From positions 1-12,994 of the forward strand of contig JAEYSS010000180.1 in NCBI GenBank assembly GCA_023434425.1: 12,994 bases of DNA, given 5' to 3'. The translations under genes were made by a program, and so were the position numbers. Below, one piece after another: positions 12,863-12,994 of this stretch (the stretch's first letter is position 1; the number at the start of each line of letters is the position of its first letter). A model generated the notes under the pieces. It was not told the origin of the DNA. It was given only the letters and a program-made list of their open reading frames with translations, and searched no databases. This DNA is from Pseudomonadota bacterium. Lineage in GTDB: Bacteria; Pseudomonadota; Alphaproteobacteria; Ferrovibrionales; Ferrovibrionaceae.

Positions 12863-12994
12863 TTAATCCAGCAGGTCCTGCATCACCTTGTAGAGTTCGG
12901 CCCTGGCCTCGAAGCCGACGCCGGGGATCTGCGGCAGGGAAACGTAGCTGTCATTCACCGCGATGCCGTCGGCGAAACCGCCGAAAGGCTTGAA
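12863..12994 (-). CDS. C-terminal end of a probable enolase-superfamily (mandelate racemase/muconate lactonizing) enzyme, cut by the window edge
   Basis: The last 43 codons and a TAA stop (12865-12863) of a minus-strand gene that enters from the right edge. The visible peptide reads through GGFADGIAVNDSYVSLPQIP and then GVGFEARAELYKVMQDLLD. The DGxxxVxxxxVxLPQxPGxGFE pattern is the usual C-terminal cap segment of mandelate racemase/muconate lactonizing enzymes, including sugar-acid dehydratases and dipeptide epimerases. The catalytic barrel lies outside the window, so the exact reaction cannot be told. It is upstream of and co-directional with the dctPQM operon, 207 bases away, suggesting that it acts on the imported compound. 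Confidence 0.65.
   Translation of the reverse strand, partial: FKPFGGFADGIAVNDSYVSLPQIPGVGFEARAELYKVMQDLLD

Noticed and set aside
1..12994. CRISPR arrays, tRNA or rRNA genes, insertion sequences and phage genes
   Set aside because: No regularly spaced direct repeats, cloverleaf-like segments, transposase or integrase motifs were seen on reading both strands.

Overview
The window is a high-GC, densely packed stretch with the codon use and gene families of an alphaproteobacterium, probably Rhodospirillales-like; this placement rests on gene content and style, because there is no rRNA here. Genes are mostly chromosomal housekeeping and nutrient-uptake genes. I see no phage, insertion sequence, CRISPR array, tRNA or rRNA.

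Layout, left to right. A bile acid:sodium symporter (BASS/SBF) family transporter runs off the left edge on the minus strand (1-338). After a 212-bp gap with a terminator-like hairpin comes a small stand-alone PIN-domain protein on the plus strand (551-916). It converges, across a palindromic intergenic repeat, on a minus-strand block: amidase -> EI24/CysZ-like membrane protein (ATGA overlap) -> bactofilin -> small lipoprotein (4394 down to 989). Divergent from the amidase is a PfkB-family sugar/nucleoside kinase (4460-5455). Its stop codon directly abuts the stop of a convergent minus-strand cluster: rpe -> heparinase II/III-family protein -> HutD/Ves-family protein (8322 down to 5456). Divergent from rpe is rsmB, encoding the 16S rRNA m5C methyltransferase (8468-9778).

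The right end is a tripartite TRAP transport operon on the minus strand: dctP (periplasmic binding protein), a hairpin plus T-rich tract, dctQ (small permease), then dctM (large permease), the last two joined by an ATGA overlap. Upstream on the same strand is the C-terminal end of what looks like an enolase-superfamily (mandelate racemase/muconate lactonizing) enzyme that runs off the right edge. Between it and dctP lie two strong hairpins resembling alphaproteobacterial REP-type repeats, and a candidate promoter with a perfect TTGACA box. The enzyme plus TRAP pairing suggests import and catabolism of a carboxylated compound such as a sugar acid.

Most of the window is ordinary. The points worth a second look are the cytosolic-looking heparinase-family protein tied to rpe/rsmB, the stand-alone PIN protein, the terminator-like hairpin ahead of the BASS gene, the dctP-dctQ hairpin, and the palindromic repeats. 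I did not find convincing evidence of a wholly new multigene system.
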